DNA of 64,000 nt from Mytilisepta virgata. Its lineage: Eukaryota > Mollusca > Bivalvia > Mytilida > Mytilidae. The notes under the pieces are model-generated. The model was not told the origin of the DNA, made no database searches, and saw nothing but the letters and a program-made list of their open reading frames with translations. The DNA lies in contig CM051516.1 in assembly GCA_028015205.1 (NCBI GenBank), positions 36,594,230-36,658,229 on the forward strand, written 5' to 3'. Both the position numbers and the translations under genes were made by a program. Shown here piece after piece: positions 11,811 to 24,844 of this stretch. Numbering within the stretch: position 1 is the first letter of the stretch; the number at the start of each line of letters is the position of its first letter.

Positions 11811-14357
11811 GAATAGAAAGACGATTGTTCATTTTCTTTTGTGCATTTTTCTTTACACTTACGCAACGAAATCCTAAACCGTTTTCTGTCGAGCTGTCTT
11901 TAGACAAACTTTTCCTCGGTCAATACCGGAAACTTCTTGTGATGTATACTTCCGGAACGGTATCGGTTTTCGTGATCCGGATTAATTAATTAGGGGTAAT
12001 TAGCAAAGCGCGGAAACAATTGCGTATGTACTGATAAAAGTTTTAAACTGCACAATGGTCTCATACTTCTGATATATAAAGATCGCACGTCGCATTTGTT
12101 GTTAAAACGGCAACCCGGCTAACAAAATTTGGCTCATTCTTTCAGTAGTATTAAAATAGTCATGCCCTTTAATGTTTACTGATATAATATTATGGGGTTT
12201 TGTTGTTTTTGTTTTGTTTTTTTTAAAGATTTTTTCATTATTTTTGTCAAATTCTAATGTTTTCGCTCTTTAGCGCTGCTGCTATATGCTTGACGGATAG
12301 GTAAACAATGACATACCTGTAATTAAGGTCATCAAAAAGACGTACCTGTAGTCGGAAAACAACATAAAAGGGCATAAAACGTAAAACTAAAATTTTCAGA
12401 CACTCCGGATTGTCTGAAATGGTACAATTACTTCGAAATGGGATGCTTAGACAGGTTTCATGGGTACCCAAACCAATCTTTTAACGAGAGCAGTTCCGAG
12501 CAAAACGTACAAGCTGATATGTACCGTAGGATACCACAACAAACATTGGAGTAGCTCTTATGGCAGACCTAAGAATTTAATAATTTAAATTATAATTACA
12601 TCCCCCAAAGCCTAGGGAGACTAATTCATTAAATTAGAATTGCTTTACCTAGTAATTAATTAGATTACTAATTACATTTCAGCACCAGCTTAAGAAAGCT
12701 ACAAGATATGTACATGATCATGGCTAATATTGTCATCCTGACTGTTACCCTTTTAACTTCTAATTCTTTACACTGTATGTATTTATCATTAAAAGTTAAA
12801 ATGCGGAATCGGCAAAAGAACACATTTCTTGGCGAAATGTTTTCACAGCAATGCTAAATATGTGTTTTCCACTATATCCACTCTAAATATCGGAAATCGT
12901 TTCGGCCACCTTTATTGCAGCATGAAAGAGTTAGTATTTAGCTTTAAAGTTGCCTGTAGGATTTGTTGGTACATCAAAATCTGATAAAACACCATTTGAA
13001 GACGTTGCCACCAGTTTGAATTTGTAAAATGAATGACAATAGTTTCAGTGTTTTTGAATACTGCCTTGATTATTTTAATCTATGATATTTCTACCAAGGG
13101 ATATTCGATTGTTTTGAGGGACACTTTTGACGCATAATTACATCATTGCAGATTATGACATGTAGGCATTTTCACACCTGTTATGTTTCCGTTTTGCTTA
13201 TTACATGACAAATGTAAAAACTCTAAATTATTTTGAATTGAGAAGAACTTTCATTATTTCATTTTTTTTTAACAACGCCACTTCAGAACATGAAAAGGTT
13301 AAAACTAGAATATTTAAATTAAAATAATTGTGGGCATTTAATAAGTTTTATCTTATTTCTCTTAAATATGATTTCCATGCACATATCATATCATATGAAA
13401 TAGGATTCTATGAATATTGAAACTGGTACAATTCTTCACGATGTTTTTTATTCTATTTTTTTATTTTCAATATTTTAAAATTTCAGAAAAGATGTTCTGT
13501 AACTTGCTAATTTTCTTTACATATGATCTTTAAACTGAGTAATATACATGTGGCTTTCTTGAACAAAATACATTTTTTACATGGATTATCGCCTTCAAAA
13601 GCTTCGAAAAATAGTTTTCAATACATTTTGCAGTAATCATATCAAGTTGATAATCATCCAAGATATAAATATACTGTTTACATAATGAATTATATTATAC
13701 CAATTTTGAAGCACAAGATGTGCACATTTCATCCACTTTACAATGTACGGCTCATCAGTTGTGGTCAAGGCCTGAAAACAAAAACAATATTCAATTAATG
13801 GTAACTTTTTAATGTTATTTGTATATAAACGAATCAATGTTTGCATTAGTACACCCCGACTATCTGTTTACAGCCTTTTGTAGATAATTACTTCTGTTGG
13901 CCGTATGACGATATGGTATGAAATATATTTCTAAGTAGTTAGTACTTCAAGTTGGATGTCAGTTAGGAATGGAAGCACCATGTTTTGTTCTTTTTCATAC
14001 TTTCATTGTTTAAACTAAGTCTTTTGTCTTTTGTTCCAAATTTTCTTAATTTAGGACGTATTCGAAATTATGTTTTTTAAGGATTACCCGGAATTAAGAG
14101 GAGGGTTAAGTAAAATGTACTTATTAACATGTTGAACATAAACAAATTGTGCATGTTTTTTCCTAAACATAGTACCAGTATTCTAAGTTGTTCTTTCTGG
14201 TCTACTTATATTTCTATATTTTATATGAAATATTGTGTGTATTTGGGATTTTTGGTGACTTCAGTTTCGGACTCGATAGATGATGCATTTATCATTATGA
14301 TTTTATCATATTTACATGTGACATATATCAACGGTGTTATGTTTACGTCTAATATGA

Positions 14358-14410
14358 CAAATATACGAAAGCCCAGAAGGATCATACGAGATTCGAAATG
14401 ATCCTTACCT
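14358..14410. mobile_element. Collapsed remnant of a foldback element
   Basis: The left end TACGAAAGCCCAGAAGGAT at 14,364, preceded by CAAATA, is followed almost directly by GATCCTT, the inside of the right end. Unit 2 has full-length elements at the same place (24,845-25,043 and 25,243-25,540). The interior and right flank have been deleted here. Confidence 0.6.
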
Positions 14411-16900
14411 ACTCTCGCGTATAGTTCCTCTAGAAATATTCAGTAACGCACAACGACAGCTTTTGTAAAATTTAAAAATTATGAAAGGAGGATATCGTGG
14501 ATTTATTCTTACCAGAAAAATATCCTTACACATGCTTACGCATGGGAACAGCGTTTTAATTGCTGTTCTTCGTCATATAGGCACAGAGGTGAAGACCACG
14601 CGACAACTCATTAACATGTAAGATGTAATATCTTATCTGATGGTGTCTTACTCGAACTACCAGCATAGCTTTACATCTTCTCTACAATCAGAGATCACAG
14701 TAAGATAAATGCTTGATACTAGTTTTTGGATTAGAAAGAAATGAACAGATATAATACGGATGTGTACATGAGATTTTTGCATCACTATTCGGGCAGAAAA
14801 GGGAGAAATGGTGCATTTCAAGAAATACGCCTCAACTCAAAAATCATAAGATCATACAACTGACGGCAAAACTTTATACAATTTCCAAACAGTACAAAAG
14901 ATTAGTTTCCTAAAAAAAATATGAAAATGATGGATTATAATGAATTCTGAAACAGATTCAAACGTTTACATTGAGAGAAAGGTCGACTTGTGGCCTTTAT
15001 AATGTGGTATTTGAATCATTTGCCTATACACAAAGTCACAGAATATTGGAATAAAAAATATATAAACTTAAAATATACAACCAATAACAAAAAGGCTCCT
15101 CGTTTGAGAAAGCATAAAAATAGTAATGAATACCACAAGGATACATGTATATCTAAAAGAATAAAAAATATATATAATAAACTAATCTTGATGAGAACAA
15201 AAGGGCACAGAAACTGAAGTACTAGTAATGTGAACTCCCGGTAAAAACCGGAATTGACATCAGGTGTTCCGGACGGGTAAGCATGTCCTGCTCCGTCAAC
15301 GGCTGTTTACTGACACGAGCTTAAGCTACACAAATTAAAATGAAAACATGAGGCAATATTAAATGGATTTTTAGTTCTATTTTTTTTCGGGCGTACACAA
15401 AATTTACATGCGGCACAGATTTTTTAAACAAAAATATTGCAATTTATGGAAAAAACTACATTTTTCACAAAATTTTATGATCGGCGAACACACTTTTTAT
15501 TTTTAATTTCTTGAAAAATGAAGAATTTGGGGAGAATTTTCAGCATTTTTGCAAAATGAAGCGGTAAGAAAGTGTTTTCTTAAAATTTTCAAAGTCTGAA
15601 AATCGGAGCGACGAAATCCAGCGATCTAAAAATCAATTTGGTGTGGCATGAGTTGTGCAAATGCAATACTGCCTGAACAATTGTCTTGATACTGACATGG
15701 CTAATCCTGTAGAAAAAGAACATGATTGTTTACGAATATTTTGTACAACGTCTTACATGTAAGATGCATTATTGTCCTAATAAGGTGATTTATCGGGTCT
15801 ATTCAATTCTTACAATGCATGCAAGGTAAGGGAGATAATTCGAATTGATTTTATAAAAAAAAAATTGTATTACATGTACCTCAGTATTAACCAATCAAAA
15901 CGCCAGATTTTAGGTCAAATTAGAATAAACGTATATAATATAATATATTCATTTTCAGACATAACACAAAAAGATTAGAGGATATGTCCCAGCGTGGGGG
16001 TAATTAATCTGCGAGGAACGTCTTGAAACACGAATTAGTGCAAAATGTTATCTGTTATTTATAGATGAATAATGCACCCCCTACGTAAGTAATTCTAACT
16101 TATATTGAAATAATAAATTCAATGATGGCTATTTTTATGCACAATATATGCACATTTCGTCGATATATGACTTATCAGTGGTGTCCAAGGCCTACAAAGT
16201 TAAAAACTAAAACAATAATCAAAACGTTGAAGGCCAAATTAAAAAAATACAAAATAAGATCAAATCTTACCTTAAAATTTTGTATTATCTAAATGCGACA
16301 AACGTGTCTTCTTGGCATTCAGTTATAAAAAAAAGTTTAAATTGACTAAAGGTTCAAAACATGCTTTTCTTATGTGTGAGAAATTCACACTTACATGTAA
16401 TTTTACATTGTAAAACTTTATTTATGCGACTCACCGTTGAGGGTGTTTGAAAGACTATGCAAAACAAAACGAGCGTCCTTGAGAAATCTAATGACAATAC
16501 CTCGAAACAATATAAGAGATCCTTCTACCCGCAAATTCCATTAACTTAATATTTTGATAAATGTGTCTTTAATTAAAAAAACCCGGTTCAGAAAAATAAA
16601 AATATAAACGATATTCGAAACCGGTTTAAAACTGCTTTAGTGTTTCCGAACTTGCCCCAGATGTTTTAGAAAGATTTGTTGTTTTTACATGTAGATAACA
16701 AGTAGAGAATTTAATTATTGAGAGTAACTTTAGATTAAAGACTTTGTAACTTAATAAAAATAATTTGAATATTTATATATAATTGTTTTCCAGAATTGAT
16801 TCTATACTGCACCTTCATATCACTATCGTCTATTAAGTTTAATGAAAACATACATTTATGTCACATGAAAATGCTACGTTTACGTTCGCATTACAAATTA

Positions 16901-17078
16901 CAGTGAAACCTGTCTATAAAGGGCACGCAAGGGACCAGAGAAAAGTGCCCTTACTGAGCAGGTGCCTTCGATACAGATGTTAATTTTACATGCTTTGTTC
17001 ATGAATGGGACTTTTTTACTGTGCACTTTATAGACAGTGATTTCCTTTATAGAGGTGCCCTTAACGCAGGTTTGATTG
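16901..17078. mobile_element. MITE with CAGTGAAACCTG ends and TA flanks (unit 1 copy)
   Basis: A 178-bp element bordered by TA. The left end CAGTGAAACCTGTCTATAAA mirrors the right end (GACAGTG near 17,032; GCAGGTTTGATTG at 17,066-17,078). Further copies are at 26,807-27,311 and 42,758-42,920. Size, TA flank and inverted ends fit a Tc1/mariner-type MITE. Confidence 0.65.
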
Positions 17079-17275
17079 TATACTCATAGACTATAAAAGC
17101 GAACAGGCAGCTTTATGTAAATATTTAGTTTGAGGCTAGGTTGATGAGTTACATTCAGATTTGTTACAAATTTGGAATATTGACTACAAATTTTAATACA
17201 AAACTTATTATTGTTATAAATTTTCAAAGAGTAAGGCCATTTCCTCCTGATTTTGCTCACTATTAGCCCATTAGA

Positions 17276-18205
17276 CTAAATCAACATCAACAAACAACAC
17301 AGGAATAAGATGGAAGTTCACAAGCAAATTAGAAGACCTTGATTTTGCAGATGATATCGTTCTAATATCAAATTTAAAAGCACATATGCAGGCCAAGGCT
17401 GATAATGTAACCGAAGCCCAAAAAGTACCGGGCTAAAAGTGAACATAAAGAAACGCAATTAATGAGGTTTAATGCAACAACACATGAACCAATAACGTTA
17501 GATGGTGAAGATCTGAAAGAAGTAGACAGTTTTGTGTACCTTGGTGCAAAAATAAGTAGCGAGGAGGCGCATGATGATATGAAAGGAGAAAAGGCCTTGC
17601 TGCAAAAAAGTTAAACAACATCTGGAAAGATAGCCATCTTGAAAGGAAATCAAAGATAAAGATATTCAAGTCAAACGTAGTATCAGTACTACTATATAAA
17701 TCAGAAACATGGAAAGTCACAAAAGAAGATGAGAAAAAACTATATGTATTCCTCCACACAAACCTAAGAAGAATTCTAGAAGTGTATTGGCCAGAAAACA
17801 TCAGTAACATCACACTCAGAGAAATAACAGGGGTAGAGAAAATCAGCACTCAAATAAAACTGAGAATATGGTTATGGATTGGTCACACACGCTGGAGAGA
17901 CAACAACAAAAACAATAGAATCGCCCTGAGCTGGACACCTGAAGGTAGAAAAAGAGATAGGTAGACCAAAAGAGACATGGAGGAGGACAATAGAGAGAGA
18001 AAGTTCAGAACTAGGTTATGCAAATTGGCAGTAAACATCAATAGCTGCACAAGATCGGAAATTCTTGAAATTCATTTTAAGGCCCTATTCTCAAGGAGGA
18101 GAGAAAGAATTAAGTCAAGTCTTTCTTGACGAACGGACACGTGCCTGTGGCAACATCGTATGGTGTGTAAATATCACAGCTTGAACGTAATGCACGAATT
18201 TGCTA
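17276..18205 (+). mobile_element. Non-LTR retrotransposon fragment with RT catalytic motif (copy 2)
   Basis: Longer sister of the fragment at 1-610. It includes the RT active-site motif FADDIVLIS at about 17,346-17,375, followed by KVNIKK, PITLDGEDL, YLGAKIS, LRRILEVYWPE, LREITGVEKIS, WLWIGHT and a KRGRP/KETWRR-like tail in shifting frames. Frameshifts make it inactive. It starts exactly where unit 1 ends, so it lies at the duplication junction. Confidence 0.8.
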
Positions 18206-20224
18206 AAGGCTAGAAAATTTTAACGGGCGGAACAATACCATTACTAAAATAATTCTATCACTGGCCTCTCACAAATTCTGCCGATTTTTGCTGAATACTA
18301 TCACGAGATAGCATTAAACTCTTAATGGGAGTGTCATTTCTGACATTTTTGTTTACAAAAAGCAGTATAAGACCTGCAGCCATGACAGCCTTAATTAGTT
18401 GTAGCATGCAGTCACCTTGTTGGTAATCATACTGTATTGGCTTTAATAGTATGTTTTATACACGAGAGTGTCAGAATAGATCAGGGGAGGTTTTGGACCC
18501 ATAAAACTGCTTTAACCCGACCATTGTTCAGTGTCTGTACCAAGTCAGACCATCCTTACTGTCTGTTGTGTTTAGGTTTGTGTTTCGTCCTCTTTTATGT
18601 TATTTTTTGTCCGGGGGTCTGTCTGTTGGGTAGAGTTGGCCTATCTTGCGCATATTGTTATCTATTTTTTTTGTATCAGTTGACATCATTTATATTCATG
18701 TGACTTAATAAATTTATTTAACTAGAATTACAAGATTATTTCAACTACATAATGTCCAGTTTATATAGAAAAAAATCATGGAAACACGATAGAATACAAA
18801 AGATCTATAAGACTACTACATGTATCACTTTCCTATTCTCCCAAATTGCGAAAAAGATCGGAGACTCATATGTGGACTGTGTATGGTAGTTTTAACAAAG
18901 ATGTGATGGTGGTGTTTCAATGTTAAGCTGTTCTATTATCCTCATTTTTAATCATGATATTCCATATTGAAAGCATCGGGTTTAATTGGTGGAAGCTAAT
19001 ACACGTTATCATTTATACTGAAAATTATGACACAAATACACAGGCCAAATAGTACTTGTCATTTCTTCCTGTACATTAAGACTTCTTTCATACCACTTCT
19101 GATGGACAACATGTGCACATTAACACCAGTAATGCTTAAAACCTAAGACGTTGAAGACCCAAAACAATAAACGTGTAAAATTAATTTCAAAAAGTCTGAA
19201 ATACCAAAAGGGTAAGGCTAAAACCATCTAAAGACAGAGCTCTTCACGAGGGGGACTCATTAGTTTTCACAAAATTTTACATTTTTTAACTGCAAATTTA
19301 AATTTTTTTTTATAGAAATACTAGCAATTGAGCCTGGAATACCCTCGTGAACTTGGAGTCCAACATCAGAGTTATCGACTCAGTCGTAATAAATTCGGAT
19401 ATTACAAAAACTGTGACAAAAATCAGAACAAAATGTAGGTCTGCGTTTTCAAGTGTGTTAATAAAAAATCGTTTATTGATATATTTTTATTTTGTCAACG
19501 ATAAAGTGGCCAATGTGGAAATACAGATACATGTATATTCAAAACTAATCACTTTTTTAAATAATATAAAATGAAATACATGTGCCATACCAGGAAGAGG
19601 AATTAGTTAAAATCGATATATACTATTTAGTTCATTGCTTAACAACTGATAAAGGAAAGAAGGTCAACATTTATGGCCGAAACTCCATAATCGATTTTAG
19701 AATACTTCACATTATAGTTATTCAGATTGTTAGCTATGTCTTATACAGAGAAGATGATGAAAGGATATTTTTATCACCAAAAATTAGTATTCTTATTCCC
19801 AATAATTTTTTGTATGCTTTGCACAGTAAACAGAACCATTAAGCACTTCTGATGAGGTATAAATTGCTAAAATCAAAAGCGCATCAATATCAGAAAACGC
19901 TCAAGGTCGAAAATGTTGAATATCGGCAAAAGAATACAAAAGCGAAAAAAACAGTGGGAAATCCTAAACTTCAAAATCCAAAGAAAAGACAAAGTCATGG
20001 TAATGGAACAAAATGAACAAGGATGTGCATGTACAACATGTATAAAATAATGTAATAAACTAAAACAAATAGAACAAGACAGCACAGAAAATAAAGTGTG
20101 AAACAATAATAAAAATGTTAAACATCAGATTCAAATGCCAAAATAATTAATGGCAGAGTCTGATAAGTCAATATGTTTTGAAAATATTTAGTGCTTTGTT
20201 AAATATATGAAACTAATGAAAGAT
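18206..20224. other. Unit 2 spacer downstream of TLR gene 2, repeat-rich, no gene seen
   Basis: Colinear copy of 611-2666. It carries the same three dispersed repeat pieces (18,470-18,720; 19,097-19,290; 19,905-20,105). Reading frames at 19,347-19,842 are not preserved in the unit 1 copy and are not believed to be coding. Confidence 0.55.
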
Positions 20225-22462
20225 CTAAGTCTGATAAACAGATTTACTCCACAAAGCCGCTCTTATTTTCTTTTTCCTTTGGTGATGATGCTTTGAACTC
20301 ATTACCAAAGGTTCGTCCAAAAGTTTCAAAAGTTTTTTACACAAAGACACCTTGCGGTTAAATATAGCAAATCCCAATCCCTGACGATATAGAGATTTGC
20401 TTTTGAAAAACTGAAATGTTTCAGGTCGTTCATTGTCAAAGTTGAGTAATACAACCTTATCTATTTGTCTTTTTACAAACATATTACAAGCCAATTTATA
20501 TTCTAGTCGCCTGGACTTTGAAAAATTGTTATCGTTGTCATACATTCCATTTGACTGGATGAGTAGACAGTACTTAGATTTGTTCAAATTCCTGGTAATG
20601 TTGTATTCTTCTGTTTCCCCTGGCCATGCATCCCTACAAGGGATGTAGCTGCTAATATTATTTCTGCAAAAAAAAGTTTCTAATATTGAAAAAACAAAGT
20701 ACCGAACGTCCTCGTTGTTTTCATCAAATGAAACATAAACATCTATCTCCCAAAGATTTTGAAAGAATCCTTCGGTTGGTGATAATTTAGCTTTCATTAT
20801 CAACAAATCATATTTAAAAAACCTAAGAGAATATACCATAACAATCATAATCATAGGTAGACAAAGAAAACCCAACACCCAATAGAATGTTTCTTTTGTA
20901 CCACATTCACCTAAGTTGTCTATAAAATCTTCTATCAATATTCCGTTGTAGTTTGAACAGTAAAGTGGATAGAGGGTTGATACATCCTTGTATCTTCGCC
21001 ATTCACCTATCCATATGTTTTCACAATTACATGGAATTCCGTTTTGTCCGAAACGAAAAATATTTGGATGTAACGGTCGAATTTCTTTAGGCAACGTTTG
21101 TAACTTATGCTGTGTAATTATTATTTCCTCGGCTCGTACAAAATTACCAATGCTCTGATCTAAATTTTCTACCGGGTTGCCTGTTAAATCCAAAACTTTA
21201 ATATTCTCAAAATAATATTTTGTTTTGACATTTCGTATGCCATGACCACTTAAGTTTAAAACGATGCCGTAGATGCCGTAGTTGATATTCGGTACTACTT
21301 CCGGAAAGTCAATACAAATTGATTTTGATTCTGAACAGTCAACGAAAAGTTTTTCTATGACTGGTTGCATCTTACAGATGCATTGACATTTTCCAACTGT
21401 AGGACATCCGTCAGGAAGGTCACACGTTATATCCTTATGTATACTTCTGTTATAAAACAAATCACGTATTTTGACATTGTGTAGACTCTCTGGACTGTTA
21501 CAGTGACTTTGGTTGCGTATTAAACTGCTGAAAAGTCTGTTGAAATCATAACTACTAAGACGGAGTACTTCAGCCATAGCACAATCACAGTCGTATCCAG
21601 ACGCCGTCCAGTCCTGTTCTCCACATACAAAGTTTTTAAATACATTGTTTACATTTTTACTGATCATCATTAATGGATGAGAATTTAATTTTACATGAGA
21701 AAAGTTAGCGTCTCCTCTAAGGTAAATATTGTCATCTTCGAAAGTCCAATTATCGATATTTGTTATCGTTAATGAGTATTGATTATATGCATAGCTAGTT
21801 GCACAAATGGTTTGGTTAGGCACGAAAACATTTGAAATGTCAAGTTCTTTCAAATAATTTCCTTCCATGTTAAATTTGAGTATATTAGTATTTTGGTCAT
21901 TAAATATATTAAAGTCTAATGTTTTAATAAGGTTATACGACAGATCAACATATCGTAGATTTGGCATGTTCACAAATGTCTCATTGGATACATGAGTTAA
22001 TTTATTCCTTTGCATTATTAGAGTGTCTAAATCTTGGAGGCAGTTTATGTTTCCAATTTCACTAATCAAATTTCCAGTCACATCAATGTACACAATTCTA
22101 TAAAAGCTTAATTCTTCTGGCAGTTTTTGAAGTCTTCTGTTTATATATTTCAAATTATAGTATGTTGAAGTATTGGATAGAGACCTACTAACAAGTGAAA
22201 GACTTGTTTCTTCTACATTTAATGGTTCAATATCTAAAGGTAGATATGTTATATTCGGCAATGGAATCTCCCATCCAGCGAAAGCCTTACAAGCAAAGCA
22301 CTGAACGGCGCATTCACCTGAACAATGTGAATTATCGCACCATAAATGTTTTATTCCATCTGGACTACAATATGAGTAAGATCCACCTAACGAAGCAGAA
22401 TCCACAGTGAAAAATAAATTTCCAATAATAAATGGTATGATTTTAGAGAGATCCATTTTCAT
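20225..22462 (-). CDS. Toll-like receptor, multiple-cysteine-cluster type (copy 2)
   Basis: Single-exon, 745-residue paralogue of 2667-4925. Leader about 1-25; Cys-rich cap from residue 32; LRRs about 100-215; first LRR-CT with CDCAMAE; central cluster GCPTVGKCQCIC; second LRR-CT CNCENIWIGEW; transmembrane segment about 525-549; TIR about 572-718 with IDVYVSF (box 1), RDAWPG (box 2) and FF at the box 3 position. From the central cluster to the C-terminus the two proteins are nearly the same, whereas the stretch following VPNQTIC up to the first LRR-CT differs at many sites. The N-terminal cap has small indels (CDNSHCSGEC against a longer version in copy 1). The open frame is intact. Expected at the plasma or endosomal membrane; ligand unknown. 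Confidence 0.92.
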   Translation of the reverse strand: MKMDLSKIIPFIIGNLFFTVDSASLGGSYSYCSPDGIKHLWCDNSHCSGECAVQCFACKAFAGWEIPLPNITYLPLDIEPLNVEETSLSLVSRSLSNTSTYYNLKYINRRLQKLPEELSFYRIVYIDVTGNLISEIGNINCLQDLDTLIMQRNKLTHVSNETFVNMPNLRYVDLSYNLIKTLDFNIFNDQNTNILKFNMEGNYLKELDISNVFVPNQTICATSYAYNQYSLTITNIDNWTFEDDNIYLRGDANFSHVKLNSHPLMMISKNVNNVFKNFVCGEQDWTASGYDCDCAMAEVLRLSSYDFNRLFSSLIRNQSHCNSPESLHNVKIRDLFYNRSIHKDITCDLPDGCPTVGKCQCICKMQPVIEKLFVDCSESKSICIDFPEVVPNINYGIYGIVLNLSGHGIRNVKTKYYFENIKVLDLTGNPVENLDQSIGNFVRAEEIIITQHKLQTLPKEIRPLHPNIFRFGQNGIPCNCENIWIGEWRRYKDVSTLYPLYCSNYNGILIEDFIDNLGECGTKETFYWVLGFLCLPMIMIVMVYSLRFFKYDLLIMKAKLSPTEGFFQNLWEIDVYVSFDENNEDVRYFVFSILETFFCRNNISSYIPCRDAWPGETEEYNITRNLNKSKYCLLIQSNGMYDNDNNFSKSRRLEYKLACNMFVKRQIDKVVLLNFDNERPETFQFFKSKSLYRQGLGFAIFNRKVSLCKKLLKLLDEPLVMSSKHHHQRKKKIRAALWSKSVYQT

Positions 22463-22465
22463 TCA

Positions 22466-23066
22466 ACATTCCCTGTCTTCCTGATTAAATTGGATAAGAT
22501 GTATTTTTTTTTCTATAGTTACCCTCTCCTTTACAGGTACAATTTTACATTTTTTCTGTCAGATTATGTCAAATATTTTTAGAACAGGCTAGCTTTGCAG
22601 TCTATCTGAGTTGTCAATAATAAGACGTCATTATTTAACTACCTTTTGATTTATGATAACCTACCCAAAGGTTCGTGTTTAAGAAATTTAATCGACCATT
22701 TTGTCAAATAAGAACCATCTGTATTTTTGTTCTCTTTTTAATTGTAAGTAATATTATACTTATTGACTGGACATGAAGGGACAATAAACTTAATATTCCC
22801 TGAATATGCAGACAATAAGTGTTTAATTATACCAAAAGAAAATTTACCGATGCCTATTACGTTTTTGTTTTTTTCTAATCGCTGTCGTCTAATATATCTT
22901 GATAATCCTCCACGGATAAGGAGGCAAATAGCTAGCTTCCAACTGGATGTCGCCATTATCGCCTGACAAATCAATATTGTCGATGTTCTCATACTTTTAC
23001 TTTACGATAAGATAAAACTAGACGTATACGAACGAAATTTCGCGGGTAAATGCGTAATATTTAAAA
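22466..23066. other. Unit-2-specific segment directly upstream of the TLR2 start codon
   Basis: Upstream of TLR1 the sequence TTTTCATTCAA runs directly into ATTCCTCATATAAC; here about 600 bp separate the same two blocks. It is either an insertion in unit 2 or a deletion in unit 1. No terminal repeats were recognised. A minus-strand frame (22,738-22,992) has no recognisable domain. Because it lies 3-600 bp before the ATG it could hold the TLR2 promoter or leader exon. Confidence 0.6.
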
Positions 23067-24838
23067 ATTCCTCATATAACAAATTAATGAATTACAAATG
23101 TATGCTTCATTTTGAAACATACATTCAGAGTTTATAGTTTTTCTGTCTTTTGTATTCTTGGGTTTACCTGACTCTTGGAGTAACGTCTTAAGCACTCTTT
23201 AAAATATTTTAATGCCCCTCCATATTTACACGATTTTGTATTATCTTGCTTACTTGCTAACGTTCTTCTCATATCCCCTGTTAGCCTGTCAATGTAAATG
23301 TATATGAGCAATAAACAAATCTTCAAGATATATACATGATCATGGCTAATATTGCCATCCTGACTATTACCCGTTTAACCTCTAATTCTTTACATTGCCG
23401 TAAATGCCGTTTTAAAAAAAGTTAAAATGCAGAATCGGCAAAAGAACACATTTCTGGCGACATGTGTTACCAGCAATGTTAAATATGTGTTTTTCACTAT
23501 ATCACCTCTAAATATCGGAAATCGTTTCGGCCACCTTTATTGCAGCATGAAAGTGTTAGTATTTAGCTTTGAAGGTGCCTGTAGGATTTGTTGGTACATC
23601 ACAGTCTGATCACAAACCATTTGCAGACATTGCCACCAGGTTGAATGTGTACAAAGAATGACACTAGTTTCAGTGTATTTAATACTGCCTTGATTATTTT
23701 AATCTACGATATTTCTACCAAGGGATATTTGATTGTTATGTGGGACACTTTTGACGCCTAATTACATCATTGCTGATTATGACCTGTAGGCATTTTCACA
23801 CCTGTTATATTTCAGTTTTGCTTATTACATGACAAATGTAAAAACTCTATATGATTTTGAATTGAGAAAAACTTTCATTATTTGAACAACGAGACTTCAG
23901 AACATGAAAAGGTTAAAACTAGAATATTTAAATGGAAAAAATTGTGGGCATTTAATAAGTTTCATCTTATTTCTCTTAAATATGATTTCTATGCACATAT
24001 CATATCATATGAAATATGATTCTATGAATATTGAAACTGGTACAATTCTTCACAAGGTTTTTTATTCAATTTTTTTATTTTCAATATTTTAAAATTTCAG
24101 AAAAGATGTTCTGTAACTTGCTCATTTTCTTTACATATGATCTTTAAACTGAGTAATATACATGTAGCTTTCTTGAACAAAATAACAAAATACATTTGTT
24201 ACATGGATTATCGCCTTAAAAAGCATCGAAAAATAGTTTCCAATACAGTGAATAAACAAAAACAATATTCAATTAATGGTAACTTTTTAATGTTATTTGT
24301 ATACAAACGAATCAATGTTTGAATTAGTACACTCCGACTATCTGTTTATAGCCTTTTCTAGATCATTACTTCTGTTGGCCGTATGACGATATTGTATGAA
24401 ATCTATTTCTAAGTAGTTAGTACTTCGAGTTGGATGTCAGTTAGGACTGGAAGCACCATGTTTTGTTCTTTTTCATACTGTCATTGTTTAAACGTAGTCT
24501 TTTGTCTTTTGTTCCAAATTTTCTAAATTTAGGACGTATTCTCAATTATGTTTTTTTAAGGATTACCTGGAATTAAGAGGAGGGTTAAGTAAAATGTACT
24601 TATTAACATGTTGAACATAAACAAATTGTGCATGTTATTTTCCTAAACATAGTGCCAGTATTCTAAGTTGTTCTTTCTGGTCTACTTATATTTCTATATT
24701 TTATATGAAATATTGTGTGCATTTGGGATTTTTGGTGACTTCAATTTCGGACTCGATAGATGAAGCATTTTATCATTATGATTTTATCATATTTACATGT
24801 AACATATATCAACGGTGTTATGTTTACGTCTAATATGA
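23067..24838. other. TLR2 upstream flank and start of block B in unit 2, non-coding
   Basis: 23,067-23,300 matches the TLR1 upstream flank, and from about 23,325 the sequence matches 12,700 onwards in unit 1. The direct junction at 23,300-23,330 marks where unit 1 holds its extra 7.5 kb. No gene is supported. Confidence 0.5.
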
Positions 24839-24844
24839 CAAATA

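Larger units (their letters stand above)
9371..12690. other. Remainder of the unit-1-specific segment, non-coding
   Basis: No gene is supported. It holds a MITE-like element (9651-10,278) and a three-copy tandem repeat (11,305-11,810), listed separately. The rest shows no recognisable feature; short reading frames (for example 12,247-12,471 minus) have no domain or splice context. Confidence 0.5.
12691..17272. other. Block B of duplication unit 1, non-coding
   Basis: Colinear with about 23,325-27,500 in unit 2. No protein-coding gene is supported in either copy. It contains a collapsed foldback relic (14,358-14,410), partial dispersed repeats (13,709-13,780; 16,128-16,230; about 15,150-15,320) and a MITE (16,901-17,078). 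Confidence 0.5.

Noticed and set aside
22738..22992. 84-codon minus-strand frame upstream of TLR2
   Set aside because: No recognisable domain and absent from unit 1; kept only as part of the unit-2-specific segment.
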